The notes under the pieces: model-generated | What the model was told of the DNA's origin: nothing | The model's input: the letters and a program-made list of their open reading frames with translations, nothing else | Databases searched by the model: none | Made by a program: the position numbers and the translations under genes | Assembly (NCBI GenBank): GCA_918797485.1 | Contig: CAKKNE010000006.1 | Coordinates: 2,046,001-2,110,000 of the forward strand | DNA from: Pelagomonas calceolata | Taxonomy: Eukaryota; Sar; Pelagophyceae; Pelagomonadales; Pelagomonadaceae | Direction: 5' to 3' | DNA: 64,000 nucleotides | Shown: positions 27,161 to 36,985 of the stretch, piece after piece | Numbering within the stretch: the first letter of the stretch is position 1 | Layout: each line of letters starts with the position of its first letter

Positions 27161-29866
27161 ATGACGACCCTCGCGAGCCTCGCTTTATCAGCGGAGTCAT
27201 TGGCGAGCCGCCACGCGCCGGCCACCGGCGTGCCGCCCCTCCAGAAGACGCTCGCGGAGCTCGAGGCCGAGGCCGCGCGATTAAATGCCCAGCAGCAGCA
27301 GCCCTCTCAAAATAGGGGAGAAGCGCTGTTGGCCCAGTCGACCTTCGACGCCAGAGCTTTGCACCGGCAGATTTTGGAGTTGGAACAAAGAGCCGAATTT
27401 GCCCAGCATAGAGTCGAGGCCGACGGGAGGGACTTGGACGCCGCTTTACTGGCTCGTACTGATGAGGTCGTCGTCGCGTGCATCGAGGGCGCCGTGGCGG
27501 ATGCCGTCGAGGACGGCGAGAAGGCGGCGCTCAAGGAACATCTCGAGAGTTGGGAGGTCGAGAAAAAACGTCTCCTCGAGGATGTGGGCCTCAAAGAATT
27601 GAAGTGGGAGACGCCCGCCCAATCAAAGGTTGAGGACATGCAGCTGACGACCGTCCAAAGTCCGCCTAGGAGGAGAGCTCTGGATGACGACGCTCGGAGA
27701 CACGGGGAAGTTGTGCGAAGATTAAATAGGTACGCGCGCTTGGATGCGTCCGACCGTAGGAGGGTGGACGCCGAGGGCGGCCTACGAGTCGCGTCGGACT
27801 TCGGGGCGCTGGCGCCGCGACCCAGTCAACTTTCAGTAGCATGGCGAGTCGTGCACGCCCAGTGCCGAGAAGACCGAAGCTTTGATGAAGCATTAGCGGC
27901 CTTTCCGGGCCAAAAGAGGACGGCCTGCGACGCGGTTAGATTCAACGCTTCCAAACGAAATGATAACTGGCTCGCGCTCGGGTGTAGACGAGCGGTCGAG
28001 GCGCAGTATAGAGATTATGTGGATGCCAAGCTGAAGGACGCCGGGCCTTCGTTGAGAACTCAGGTCATGGGCGTCGCTACCTTTGATTCGAGTGATGACG
28101 CGGCACGGTACGCCGCTTATCTAAGATGGCGCCACCAGCTCCCGCGAGAGACGCAGGACATGAACGTCTTGAGGAACGGCGAGGCCGCCTGGCCCCAGTT
28201 GTACGCGGCTCTGAGGTGCGGCGGCGCTAGGGGTGGTTTGGCGGTTTGTTCGGCAGAACCCGCGTTCGGAGTGGGCCTGCAACGAGCCTGTCGAGCTAGA
28301 GCGGCGTACGACGACGCCGTCGAGGTGCTCGGATGGGCCGTTGATGTTGATAACGCACAAAAAAAAGTAGATGAGACGGCGCGAGAACTGGAGTCGGCGA
28401 GACGGGCCTGCGCCGCCGAGCACGCGGCGGTCCTCGCCTCCGCGAGTACGACGACGTGCCCCTACTACGCGTCCTGTGCGAACCTATTAGCTTTGGACGA
28501 CGCCGATTTGAGGGACGAACGAGTGCAACGAACGGTGGAAGATTTTTGTTGGCACGCGCTTTGGTTTGGCACGGCGCCCTCCGGGAGTAGGGAAGCGTTG
28601 CGGAGGGCGGCGACGCAGTGGGGCGCGGCGCACTTCGATCCTGATGGGGAAACACCATTACAGTACGCGACGGTGTTGCTGCTGGCCGGTGACTGTGCTG
28701 GTGCACTCGCGCATCTGCAGAAACGTAGACTGCCCCAGGAAGCGTTGCATCTAGGCTTGGCGTTGGACGCCTACGGCTTGCTGGAACACGCCAGAAGCTC
28801 GACGACTGATGTTCTGTCTCCTCCAAAGCGCCACACAACTAGATCGCCCTTCGGCGGCAACGGCCAGCCCCCCGGTTCCTTAGATGAAGGATATGACTTA
28901 GCTCGAGCTTGCTTAGCCTACGCTAGACATGTCGCGGCGGCCGACGCTTCCATAGCGCTGGAGTACGTCTTCTGGCCGAGACATCGAGACGCCTTGGTGA
29001 AGCGAGAGGTGTCTTATGACGACTTCGACAAATCGGTCCTCGGTGACGCCCTGACGTCGCCGGCGGCGGCCACGGTCTCCATTCTACTGGATACGAGAGC
29101 GTATGACGTGATCTGCGGCGCGCCCACACCCGCCAGTGGCAGAGGCCGCGGCGCGCTCGATGACCACCTGCCGCCGCAACTCGCTGATCAACTGATCAAG
29201 ATCGCGGCAAGGGACGCGCAGAAACGCGGGAGACCGGCCGATGCGGCTCGATTACATAGCTTGACGGGTGACGACGTTTCAGTGCTACGAGTACTTGTAG
29301 AAAGATTGGGCCAGGTCGTCGCTACGACAAACGATGCGGATCGGGCCTTTTGGTTGGAAACTTGTAATGATTTCGCTGAAAGAAGAATAGCGGCGGTCGT
29401 GAATGAATTGCGAGCCTCGGACGAGGAGGAGCTCGGGTATGCCTTCGAGTCCTTACTAAATCTGGCGCAGTTCTTCGACGCCGTGCGGGCGGACGCGTGT
29501 TCCGATGCGCTGCGGTCGTTAGATGCGACTCGCTTCGTGCCGTCTACTGATGATAGTGTGGGGCCCTGCTTGGACGCGTTCTATAGAAGGGACCCGACCG
29601 TGCAGCGGCTTCTACCGGAGGTGCTGGGCGCGACCATGGACGTCATCACGAAGGCCTACCAGAGCGGTAGAAGAGCGAGGCAGGACGCGCGCTTCGCGTC
29701 GGCAGCCGCGCCGGGCAAGCCGCGGCTCCACGACGCGGCCGACGCGGCGGCCCAGGATTTGCGGAAAAGGGCGGCTCTCTTAGTAGACTTCGCGGGGCTG
29801 CTCAAAGCGCGACTACCCGACGACGTCCACGCGCGGCTCGGGGCGCTCGAGGCGATGATGCTCTGA
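27161..29866 (+). CDS. NUP93: Nucleoporin Nup93/Nic96 family
   Basis: 901 residues, single exon, ATG at 27161. The N-terminal ~170 residues are coiled coil (KTLAELEAEAARLNAQ, HRQILELEQRAEFAQHRVEA), as in Nup93, where this part contacts the Nup62 complex. The rest is an all-helical solenoid with family features such as WALGCR/LGCR-type helices, DPDGETPLQYATVLLLAGDCAGALAHL and EALHLGLALDAYGLL. The alternating pairs of helices and length (about 820-900) fit Nic96. It is a scaffold of the nuclear pore inner ring. Assignment rests on architecture plus these patterns. Confidence 0.85.
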   Translation: MTTLASLALSAESLASRHAPATGVPPLQKTLAELEAEAARLNAQQQQPSQNRGEALLAQSTFDARALHRQILELEQRAEFAQHRVEADGRDLDAALLARTDEVVVACIEGAVADAVEDGEKAALKEHLESWEVEKKRLLEDVGLKELKWETPAQSKVEDMQLTTVQSPPRRRALDDDARRHGEVVRRLNRYARLDASDRRRVDAEGGLRVASDFGALAPRPSQLSVAWRVVHAQCREDRSFDEALAAFPGQKRTACDAVRFNASKRNDNWLALGCRRAVEAQYRDYVDAKLKDAGPSLRTQVMGVATFDSSDDAARYAAYLRWRHQLPRETQDMNVLRNGEAAWPQLYAALRCGGARGGLAVCSAEPAFGVGLQRACRARAAYDDAVEVLGWAVDVDNAQKKVDETARELESARRACAAEHAAVLASASTTTCPYYASCANLLALDDADLRDERVQRTVEDFCWHALWFGTAPSGSREALRRAATQWGAAHFDPDGETPLQYATVLLLAGDCAGALAHLQKRRLPQEALHLGLALDAYGLLEHARSSTTDVLSPPKRHTTRSPFGGNGQPPGSLDEGYDLARACLAYARHVAAADASIALEYVFWPRHRDALVKREVSYDDFDKSVLGDALTSPAAATVSILLDTRAYDVICGAPTPASGRGRGALDDHLPPQLADQLIKIAARDAQKRGRPADAARLHSLTGDDVSVLRVLVERLGQVVATTNDADRAFWLETCNDFAERRIAAVVNELRASDEEELGYAFESLLNLAQFFDAVRADACSDALRSLDATRFVPSTDDSVGPCLDAFYRRDPTVQRLLPEVLGATMDVITKAYQSGRRARQDARFASAAAPGKPRLHDAADAAAQDLRKRAALLVDFAGLLKARLPDDVHARLGALEAMML

Positions 29867-30165
29867 TTGCTTGCGCGTAACTACTCCCCCATACTTAGAT
29901 CAAATCGAGTAGCCATTCTCTCCGCCCACGGGCAGCCTTGCACAGAATTATGCGCAGCTGATGTCTAGTATGTCTAAAGCACTAGCAATTGGCAGGCAAA
30001 AAAAGGCAGCGCGCGGCTCAAATATAGCAAAAAAACAGCCGTTTACCCGTCCCAGCTGTCGTACGCTGTCGCGCAGCAGCGATAAAGCCACCCTCTGTCG
30101 AGCAGCGATAAAGCCACTCAGCCATAGTATTTCCCACAGCCCCAGGCGACGCAAAAGCGCTGCGG

Positions 30166-31884
30166 ATGAGCGCTGCGCAGGACGCCGACGCGGCGAAAGA
30201 GGACGACGCCCCGGCCCTCCGCAAGCTCTTCGTCGCGGGAATAGCAATAGGCGCGCTCGTCGCCCTCACCCTGCCGACCACAACGCAAGAGAGACGGCGC
30301 CTCACCCCGGACCCGCAATTAAATGGCTGCTTCGAGGGCGCCGGCTGGAACAGCGCGACGCGCGTCGATCGGTTAGCGGCGCTCCAAGAAGTGAACCCGG
30401 ACATCCCCGCCTCGATCCAGACGGGGCCCACGAGGGCGTGGGTGCTCGGGAGGGGCTCCTGGGAGTCTTACAGTAGTGATGAGGTCATCCCATCCGCCTG
30501 CGAGGAAATTGACGTCGTCGTGGCTCATAGTGGAGCTGATAGGTGTCTGTTGCTGTCTGGTGCCGCATCTTCCGCAGTACCGCACCACGTGACGCGGTGG
30601 GAGCGCCACCCTTCTTCTCCGACGGGATGGTCCGTGGTATCTCGCATACGGGAGTCGAGGCAACGCATGCCTGGGGAAGGCACCAGGAAGCGCGCTCGGA
30701 CGCTCGCGGCTCGCTTGTATTCGAGACTCGACGACGTCTTCGCGTCCCTAGAACCCTTACTGAAGAAGGCGGCAGTACATACGCATCCGGCGTACAAGGC
30801 CACGATGGGCTCAAACACGAAAGGAGCGGTCCTCATCATGTGCGTGAACTGGGGCAATTTAGATTTGCTCATGAACTTTCTGAGGAGCGCGTGCGACAAA
30901 CAGATAGACATCCAGAATTTAATCGTTTTCGCGGCGGATCCCAAGGTCGAGAAAGCGCTCAAAGCCATCGGGGTGTTGGTGTTCTCGCACGACGCGCTTG
31001 GATCCTTTACCGCTGGAGCGGCGCGATCGTATGGCGACCATACGTTTGTCGAGATGATGTGGCTCAAGCTGACGTGCGTCTACCTCGTAAACGCGTTGGG
31101 CTACGACCTCCTCTTCCAGGACGCGGATTTGTACTGGTGGCGCGAGCCCTGGTCGTTCTTCGCGACGCGACCGGATATAGATACCTTTTGGATGGACGAC
31201 GGCGCTAGGACCAGTCGTTTCGCACCGTTGTATCCCAATACCGGATACTATCTCATCAGGCACAACCCTAGGACAGCGTTACTGTGTGAGACGCTCGTCG
31301 GGATGTATGACGTGGTACTCGCGTGGCAAAGTCACCAGGCCGTCGTGTCCCAGGTCTTAGGTGAATTCCACGCCTTGCACGCGTTGACGGTGAAGATATT
31401 AGATAAAATAGAATTCCCGTCGGGCAAGCAGTTCCACCACAACCGCGCTCTATTTGAAAAGATAAAACGCAAGGAATTCGAGCCCTACTGCTTCCACATG
31501 TGCTGGACGGCGGGCAAGGCCGACAAGTTGAAATTCCTCAAGCAAGATGGGTTGTGGTACCTCGAGGAGTCTTGTGCCTTGAAGAACCTGGACGCGGACG
31601 ATGCGGCGTCCGTCCGGCGGTGCGGGCTCGGGCCGGCGACGTGCGCCTTCGTCGGCGGGAACTAAGATTGATGTGCCGTACTCGTCTAGTTATCGCTGTA
31701 GTCTCCCTAGGAGGACGCGGCGCACGCCATCAACGCGGCGATTCGTCGCGCCGGCCTCGAAGGGCGACGCAAGACGAATCCGGTCGTCGACGGGCAACTG
31801 GTCCCCCGCGAGCGAAAGATGACGAAGAAGCGCCGCCGCGACGAGCCCGCCGCCACGCCGTCGCCGCGCGCCCGCCGCCGCTAG
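30166..31884 (+). CDS. Type II membrane glycosyltransferase (nucleotide-diphospho-sugar transferase, PF03407-like)
   Basis: ATG at 30166. A hydrophobic stretch at ~22-42 (LFVAGIAIGALVALTL) predicts a signal anchor, placing the catalytic domain in the Golgi lumen. The catalytic part begins near residue 220: VLIMCVNWGNLDLLMNFLRSA, MMWLKLTCVYLVNALGYDLLFQDADLYWWREPW (the DAD is the DxD metal/nucleotide-sugar motif), NTGYYLIRHN, and CFHMCW. An open frame ends at 31665 (499 residues). However, a 60-nt GT-AG intron at 31651-31710 would replace the last five residues with a 57-residue basic exon ending at 31884 (begins EDAAHAINAAIRRAGLEG), and this exon looks coding. The acceptor sugar is unknown. 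Confidence 0.78.
31651..31710 (+). other. Possible 3' intron of the glycosyltransferase (60 nt)
   Basis: GTCGGCGGG ... TCTCCCTAG, phase 0, same size as several other introns here. It contains the alternative stop TAA at 31663-31665. Confidence 0.45.
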
Positions 31885-31999
31885 GCATCAGTAAGAATAT
31901 ACACCACACACGAAAAAGAAAACGCAGAGCCCACGCCGTCGTCGACGACGACGACGACGCGCCACTAGTGTATTATTTTTTTACCCGGGGCGGAGACAT

Positions 32000-32269
32000 C
32001 TAGACGCGCTCGTCGACGCGCTCGCCGAGGAGCGCCGCCTCGGACTGGATGTACAGGGTAATGAGGAACACGCAGGGCACGAACGTGCCGAGGACGACGG
32101 CCATGAACGCGGCCTCCGTGACCTCGAGCGAGAGCAGCTGCGACGGCATCTGGGAAACGACGTCGAGCGCCTCGGGCATCATCTTCTGGGACACCGTCCT
32201 CGCCGCGAGCGGCTTGACGGCGGGCGCGAAGGCCGCGGCACCCGTGAGGAGGAGCGCGAGGAGCTTCAT
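32000..32269 (-). CDS. psbM: Nuclear-encoded, plastid-targeted PsbM-like protein
   Basis: 89 residues from the ATG at 32269. The N-terminus MKLLALLLTGAAAFAPAVK is a signal peptide ending at an AFAP site, typical of bipartite plastid leaders in algae with secondary plastids. A single membrane helix follows: LEVTEAAFMAVVLGTFVPC, then VFLITLYIQSEA. This lines up without gaps with photosystem II reaction-centre protein PsbM, including E-V, A-F, V-P, F-L and the Y-[VI]-[KQ] exit. PsbM sits at the PSII monomer-monomer interface. Normally it is plastid-encoded, so a nuclear gene implies transfer. The match is short, so confidence is moderate. Confidence 0.68.
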   Translation of the reverse strand: MKLLALLLTGAAAFAPAVKPLAARTVSQKMMPEALDVVSQMPSQLLSLEVTEAAFMAVVLGTFVPCVFLITLYIQSEAALLGERVDERV

Positions 32270-33110
32270 CGTGCTGCGTGGCAAAGGGGGGCGGTGAGTC
32301 TCTCGGTTTCTCTCAGACTGGCTCTCTGCATTTGTGTGTGTGTGCGTGCATGCCTTTCGCGGCGAGGCCGGTCGCAGCGACGGCGCATGGGGGTCAGCGG
32401 TCCGCCGACGCAAGCGCCGACCTCGACCGCGCGGCGAATAGAGTGCCGTCGGCGACAAAAATTTCTCCCGCAGTGATCAGGTATCGCCCGATCGGAGAAA
32501 TCACGCCTCAGCCAGCCTTTTTTCCGCTCGCGCGGCCGATTTGTCGCTGCTGATAGCAGTGCGATCCATACGCGTCGATTACGCAAGGGCACGACGCGCC
32601 GCTTTCAGGAGGTCATCTACGTCACCGAAAGAGCTGGTGCGACGGGGAATGAGGACATTTTAAGCGTACACGGCGCCGTACGCGCACAAGCTATGCTGCA
32701 AGCTCAGGACTTGGTGTTGGGTTTTGCGCGATTTTTGGGCGGCAGCTTTGCGGGTTCCCGCGCTGCGGGAGTCTCCACGGACGCCTCCGGAGTCCTCACT
32801 TCCAAAAAAACCGGCGTCTGTCTCGAGGCTGGGTCGCGGAGCTCGACGACCATCTCTGAAAAAGGCGCCTCTGGAAACGTGCCACATTAGAGCTCAAAGC
32901 GTTGCGTGCGCTCCAGAGTGCGAAGAAACGATCGAGGCCGGCTGCGCGTAGCCAGGCTCTTCGTAGTGACGCGGTATACCCCTATATGTACGATTAAGAG
33001 AAGCTGGAAGAGCCGACCCGCGGCGGAGCGCACGCCTCGCACAAGGCCCCCAAACGACGCCGCCGGGCCGCGCGTGCAGCCAAAAACAGCTTTTTTTCAC
33101 AGGTCGCGAC
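32270..33110. other. Divergent region PsbM-like / CobW gene
   Basis: 841 bases. Short frames give no recognisable product. A TG-rich microsatellite lies at about 32332-32350. No copy of the GTAAGACACTAG motif was seen. Confidence 0.5.
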
Positions 33111-34592
33111 ATGGCCGCGATGGACGAGGCCGACAAGGTACCTGTTACTGTACTTACTGGATTCCTCGGCTCCGGCAAGACGACGTTATTGAACCACATC
33201 CTCACGCAGCAGCACGGCAAAAAATTGGCGGTGATTGAGAACGAATTTGGGGAAGTCGGCATCGACGACGACTTGCTAAAAAAAAATACAAGAATGCAAG
33301 CGGACGAGGAGATCATCGAGATGATGAACGGGTGCATCTGCTGCACCGTGAGACAAGACTTAGTCGTTGTGCTGGACAAGCTCGCGAAGCGGGTGCAGGC
33401 CGGCACTTTGAAACTGGACGGCATCGTGATAGAAACGACGGGCATGGCCGACCCGGCGCCCGTCGCGCAGACTTTTTTTGTGGAGCCGAAGGTTGCTGCG
33501 TTTGCTAGATTGGATGGGATCATCACGCTGGTCGACGCGAAGCACATCATCCAGCACCTCGACGAGGAGAAGCCGGAGGGCGCCGAGAACGAGGCCGTCG
33601 AGCAGGTCGCCTTCGCCGACCGCATCCTGCTGAACAAGATCGATCTAGCGACGGAGCCCGAGTTAGTAGCAGTAGAGCAGCGCCTGAAGGGCATCAACGC
33701 CTTCGCGCCGATCATTCGCAGCGAGAAGTCCCAAGTGTCCGTCGACCAAGTGCTGGGCATCAAGGCTTTTGATCTGAAGAAGACGCTGGAGATGGACCCC
33801 GAGTTCCTGGACACGGAGGGCGAGCACGAGCACGACGATAGTGTCACGAGTATGTCCATTACGACGTCGGGCGAAGTTCATATGTTGTTGGTGAACGACT
33901 GGGTCGGCGACGTCCTCAAGAACCTGGGGAACGATATCTACCGCATGAAAGGTGTTTTAGCGGTGGCCGGTTCTCCGAAGAAATTCGTGTACCAGGCCGT
34001 GCACATGATTTTTGATGGAGTGTTCGAGGGCGAGTGGGGTCCCAACGAACCGCGGGGCAACAAGCTCGTCTTCATCGGCAAGAACCTCGACAAACAATCC
34101 TTACAAAGGGGCTTCGAGGCGTGTTTGGACACTCCACAAAACAGGGCCAAAATAGAAGAGGCGGAGATGATCAAGGTCTTCGAGCGGCAGCAGAACGCGT
34201 TGCTCGGGGCGGCGCAGCGCGACGACGTCGTGGCCATCAAGAACATCCTCCAGTCCGGGGCCGCCGTGTCGTACGCTAATTCTGTCGGCCAGACCGCTTT
34301 GCACATCGCGACGCTCTGGGGCAACGCGTCGGCCGTCGAGGCTCTTGTGCAGGCGGGAGCTGCGGTGGATCAAGTGAACGACCTCGGTGCGCAGACGCCT
34401 CTCCACTTATTGGCCTCTCGTGTGGGCAAACAGTCGAACACTGCGAACCGAATCCTCTGCGCCAAGACTCTTATCAAAGCAGGGTGCGACCTGGGCAAGA
34501 AGAACGAGGACGGCGTCATGGCCTACCAGTACCTCAACGGCGAGGAGGGCGACGACGTCGTCGAATTGCGGAAGCTCATCACGCCCTTCTGA
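33111..34592 (+). CDS. CobW/COG0523 metal-chaperone GTPase fused to ankyrin repeats
   Basis: 493 residues. The CobW GTPase shows Walker A GFLGSGKTTLLNH (~17-29), ENEFGEVGID, the metal-binding GCICCT (~71-76), ETTGMADP, and LLNKIDL as the G4 motif. The CobW C-terminal domain spans ~235-345 (GDVLKNLGNDIYRMKGVLAVAG). Residues ~370-493 are three ankyrin repeats (NALLGAAQRDDVVAIKNIL, GQTALHIATLWGNASAVEALVQAG, TPLHLLASRVG). COG0523 proteins deliver Zn or other metals to client enzymes. The ankyrin tail probably recruits a partner, as in eukaryotic ZNG1-type chaperones that find clients through protein contacts. No plastid or mitochondrial leader is apparent. Confidence 0.93.
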   Translation: MAAMDEADKVPVTVLTGFLGSGKTTLLNHILTQQHGKKLAVIENEFGEVGIDDDLLKKNTRMQADEEIIEMMNGCICCTVRQDLVVVLDKLAKRVQAGTLKLDGIVIETTGMADPAPVAQTFFVEPKVAAFARLDGIITLVDAKHIIQHLDEEKPEGAENEAVEQVAFADRILLNKIDLATEPELVAVEQRLKGINAFAPIIRSEKSQVSVDQVLGIKAFDLKKTLEMDPEFLDTEGEHEHDDSVTSMSITTSGEVHMLLVNDWVGDVLKNLGNDIYRMKGVLAVAGSPKKFVYQAVHMIFDGVFEGEWGPNEPRGNKLVFIGKNLDKQSLQRGFEACLDTPQNRAKIEEAEMIKVFERQQNALLGAAQRDDVVAIKNILQSGAAVSYANSVGQTALHIATLWGNASAVEALVQAGAAVDQVNDLGAQTPLHLLASRVGKQSNTANRILCAKTLIKAGCDLGKKNEDGVMAYQYLNGEEGDDVVELRKLITPF

Positions 34593-34723
34593 AGACTCCC
34601 TTGTATTTCACCCCCTCATATTAAGTAGTATTAAACTACGTTCCTTGATACATCGCGGCGGCGGCGTGGGGGTGGATAGCTGAAATACGCCTCGTGTCAC
34701 ACATACTTAAGCAATACTGCTTC

Positions 34724-36295
34724 TCAGCCGCCGCGCCGCCGCTTGACGCTCTTGCTTGGAGACTCCCCTAAGCGCTCCTCGGCGTCGCGGGCTTTGCTTC
34801 TCTTATGGGTCCGCGTGGTGCGGTCGTCCCGCGGTCTCTCAACGAAGAAGAAAAGCGCGTTCGTGACGTGGCAGTCGGCCGCCGCGGGAACGACCCACTC
34901 GAGCGTCGCGATTTCCTCTTTGGAAAACGCGTAGTGTACCTCTGGCCACGTGCTGGGGCAGGCTTTGAAATTCTGAGCCAGCTCGCACTCGAAGACAGCG
35001 GCAACGTCGTAGAGCTTGCCGCCGACGTCGACGCCGCGATCCGGGCCAGCAGCTAGTCCGTGATGCGTTAAGGCGTAGTTGAGCGCGAGCGGGAGCGCGG
35101 GCGTCGTGTAGACCCCGGCGCCGTGTACACTACGGTTCGCTGCCGGGCTTGGGTCGATGCCGCCGCCCCCCACAATCTGTGGGACGTTTTCCATGTCTGT
35201 GCCGTGGAACACCCGTTCGGACCAATCCCCCTCCTCCGGGCGCCCGCCGTTCGTGAGGCCGATGCGAACCACAACGGAGGCCGAAGCTGACCGGTCCGAG
35301 AGTGCCCTTAGGTTTCGTAAGGGGATGACCTCCGTCCACCGATCGTTACGAGATTCCTCCGGGACGTATCCTTCCGCTTTTTGCAAAAAGGCACTGTAGA
35401 CTTGGTGATGGTTCGCCGCGCTGCGAGTCATAGGAGAACCCGCAGCATAGGAACCGAGACCGAAGCCAACGTGCAGCGGCCCCGCGCCGGGAGGGGCGCC
35501 GGGTCCCGTGGCAAGAGCGCCGGCGTCGTCGTCGCTACTCTCCTCCTTGGTCATGTCGATGACGCGCTGCGCCGGCCTCGGAGCGAGCAACGCGGGCGCA
35601 GCGGCCGCCGGCGGCGCTGCTGGCGCGGCGACTGGCGCGGGCGCGAGCGGCGCCGGCCTCGGAGCGGGTTGCGCGGGCGCATCGGCCGCCGGCCGCGCTG
35701 TTGGCGCGGCGACTGGCGCGGGCGCGAGCGGCGCCGGCCTCGGAGCGGGTTGCGCGGGCGCATCGGCCGCCGGCCGTGCTGCTGGCGCTGCGACTGGCGC
35801 GGGCGCGAGCGGCGCCGGCCTCGGAGCGGGTTGCGCGGGCGCATCGGCCGCCGGCCGTGCTGCTGGCGCGGCGACTGGCGCGGGCGCGAGCGGCGCCGGC
35901 CTCGGAGCGGGTTGCGCGGGCGCATCGGCCGCCGGCCGTGCTGCTGGCGCTGCGACTGGCGCGGGCGCGAGCGGCGCCGGCCTCGGAGCGGGTTGCGCGG
36001 GCGCATCGGCCGCCGGCCGCGCTGCTGGCGCGGCGACTGGCGCGGGCGCCGGCGCCGCGGCCGCGAGCTTGCACTCCCAGCCGCGCGCCCTACACAACAC
36101 CACCACACAGCGCCGGAGCTTGGACCGCGCGAGGCTGCTCCAGCCCTCCGTGATGGCCGGGATGTCCTCGTCGACGGCTTCGCTGAAGTCACTCAACGCG
36201 TCGACCTGCCGCAGCAGGTGCGCGCGCTGGGGCTCCGTGAAGTTGTTGCGGACGAGCCAGGCCTCGACCTCATCCGTGCAGTCGGCCTGGCTCAT
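34724..36295 (-). CDS. PARP-like ADP-ribosyltransferase-fold protein with an Ala/Pro repeat linker
   Basis: 523 residues from the ATG at 36295 (MSQADCTDEVEAWL). Residues 1-75 form a helical domain. About 160 residues of Ala/Pro repeats (27 residues each, from an 81-bp tandem repeat) follow. The C-terminal ~200 residues look like a PARP catalytic fold: ERVFHGTDMENVPQIV (H-G-T of motif 1), GAGVYTTPALPLALNYA (G-x-Y motif 2) and a downstream Glu in IATLEWVVP that could complete H-Y-E. It ends in a basic nuclear-type tail (KRSKARD, KSVKRRRGG). ADP-ribosyltransferase activity is inferred. Neither the zinc-finger nor the WGR domain of classical PARPs is present. Confidence 0.7.
   Translation of the reverse strand: MSQADCTDEVEAWLVRNNFTEPQRAHLLRQVDALSDFSEAVDEDIPAITEGWSSLARSKLRRCVVVLCRARGWECKLAAAAPAPAPVAAPAARPAADAPAQPAPRPAPLAPAPVAAPAARPAADAPAQPAPRPAPLAPAPVAAPAARPAADAPAQPAPRPAPLAPAPVAAPAARPAADAPAQPAPRPAPLAPAPVAAPTARPAADAPAQPAPRPAPLAPAPVAAPAAPPAAAAPALLAPRPAQRVIDMTKEESSDDDAGALATGPGAPPGAGPLHVGFGLGSYAAGSPMTRSAANHHQVYSAFLQKAEGYVPEESRNDRWTEVIPLRNLRALSDRSASASVVVRIGLTNGGRPEEGDWSERVFHGTDMENVPQIVGGGGIDPSPAANRSVHGAGVYTTPALPLALNYALTHHGLAAGPDRGVDVGGKLYDVAAVFECELAQNFKACPSTWPEVHYAFSKEEIATLEWVVPAAADCHVTNALFFFVERPRDDRTTRTHKRSKARDAEERLGESPSKSVKRRRGG
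35560..36060 (-). repeat. 81-bp coding minisatellite, about six units
   Basis: The string GACTGGCGCGGGCGC recurs with exact 81-bp spacing (units beginning near 35628, 35709, 35790, 35871, 35952 and 36033). Units are nearly identical, differing mainly at GCGCTG/GCGCGG positions and in the partial edge units. Because 81 is divisible by 3, copy-number change keeps the reading frame. Confidence 0.93.
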
Positions 36296-36413
36296 GGCTG
36301 TGTTTGGCACTCGGGGCCAAATGATGCTTTACTGCTCAGCCTCTGCTGGTCCCAGGACTCTCTTGCGCTGATCCCTCCGCTCAAAAAAATAGCTTCGAAG
36401 GCCACTCACAGAC

Positions 36414-36439
36414 TTTTGCTAGTGCCTTACAGCGCTAGC
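36414..36439 (-). promoter_or_regulatory. Promoter-proximal motif copy 4
   Basis: On the minus strand: GCTAGCGCT, GTAAGGCACTAGCAAAA. It points to the PARP-like gene and lies about 119 bases before its ATG. Confidence 0.55.
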
Positions 36440-36630
36440 TAACGGCGCTGGTCGTCGCGCGGAGGCTTGGGCAGAGGCGCCGCTGGCCGGCCCATAAGTG
36501 GAAAGCGCCTATTTACCATTTGCTCCTTGAGCCAGTTACACGATTTAATCGAAGCACCCACGGGCACGGCACCAGAGAGGCCACCATTTCGACGCTCGTC
36601 GAGGCCGTCGTCCGCTTCCTGAGCGGAAGC

Positions 36631-36897
36631 ATGGAGGTCGACAGCCGGCACGAGAGCAAGGGCGAACATAAGGAGGAGAAATTCGTCAACGAGGGGTTGA
36701 TCAAATGGAAGGAGGGCCGCAAGAAGTGGCTCGCCGCGGCAACGAGCGGGCCTAAGAGGCCGCGGCGGCGGCCGCCGCGCGTCGACGACGAGGTCATCCT
36801 CGAGACCATCTTCGCGAAGCCGACGGGCTGGCTGTTGCCGCACCCCGTGCCCCTGGCGCACATGGTCGAGCTGCTCGAGGACGAGTGGTCCGACTAG
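36631..36897 (+). CDS. DUF4050-like small protein
   Basis: 88 residues from the ATG at 36631. The frame is open upstream to about 36520 without an ATG, so a short upstream exon is possible. Visible strings are GLIKWKEGRKKWLA and PVPLAHMVELLEDEW. The pair N-x-G-L-x-x-W-x-x-x-R-x-x-W near the start and a C-terminal P-[IV]-P-L-x-x-M-V-x-x-L-x-x-x-W matches what is recalled of the DUF4050 family of plants, fungi and protists. Function is unknown. A basic stretch (KRPRRRPPR) could direct it to the nucleus. Confidence 0.55.
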   Translation: MEVDSRHESKGEHKEEKFVNEGLIKWKEGRKKWLAAATSGPKRPRRRPPRVDDEVILETIFAKPTGWLLPHPVPLAHMVELLEDEWSD

Positions 36898-36985
36898 GAA
36901 CGGTGGAGCTGCCGACTTGCTCCACGCGAATCAAAACACCAGACGACTATTCCCCGCCCGACGTACTATAGTATATGTATTTACA

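Noticed and set aside
32331-32352. TG-rich tract considered as a telomere-like or Z-DNA signal
   Set aside because: Too short and isolated; an ordinary microsatellite.
35381-36442. Long plus-strand frames over the PARP-like gene
   Set aside because: They are reverse-complement readings of the 81-bp minisatellite (Gly/Ala or Arg-rich repeats). The minus strand encodes the ART-like motifs.
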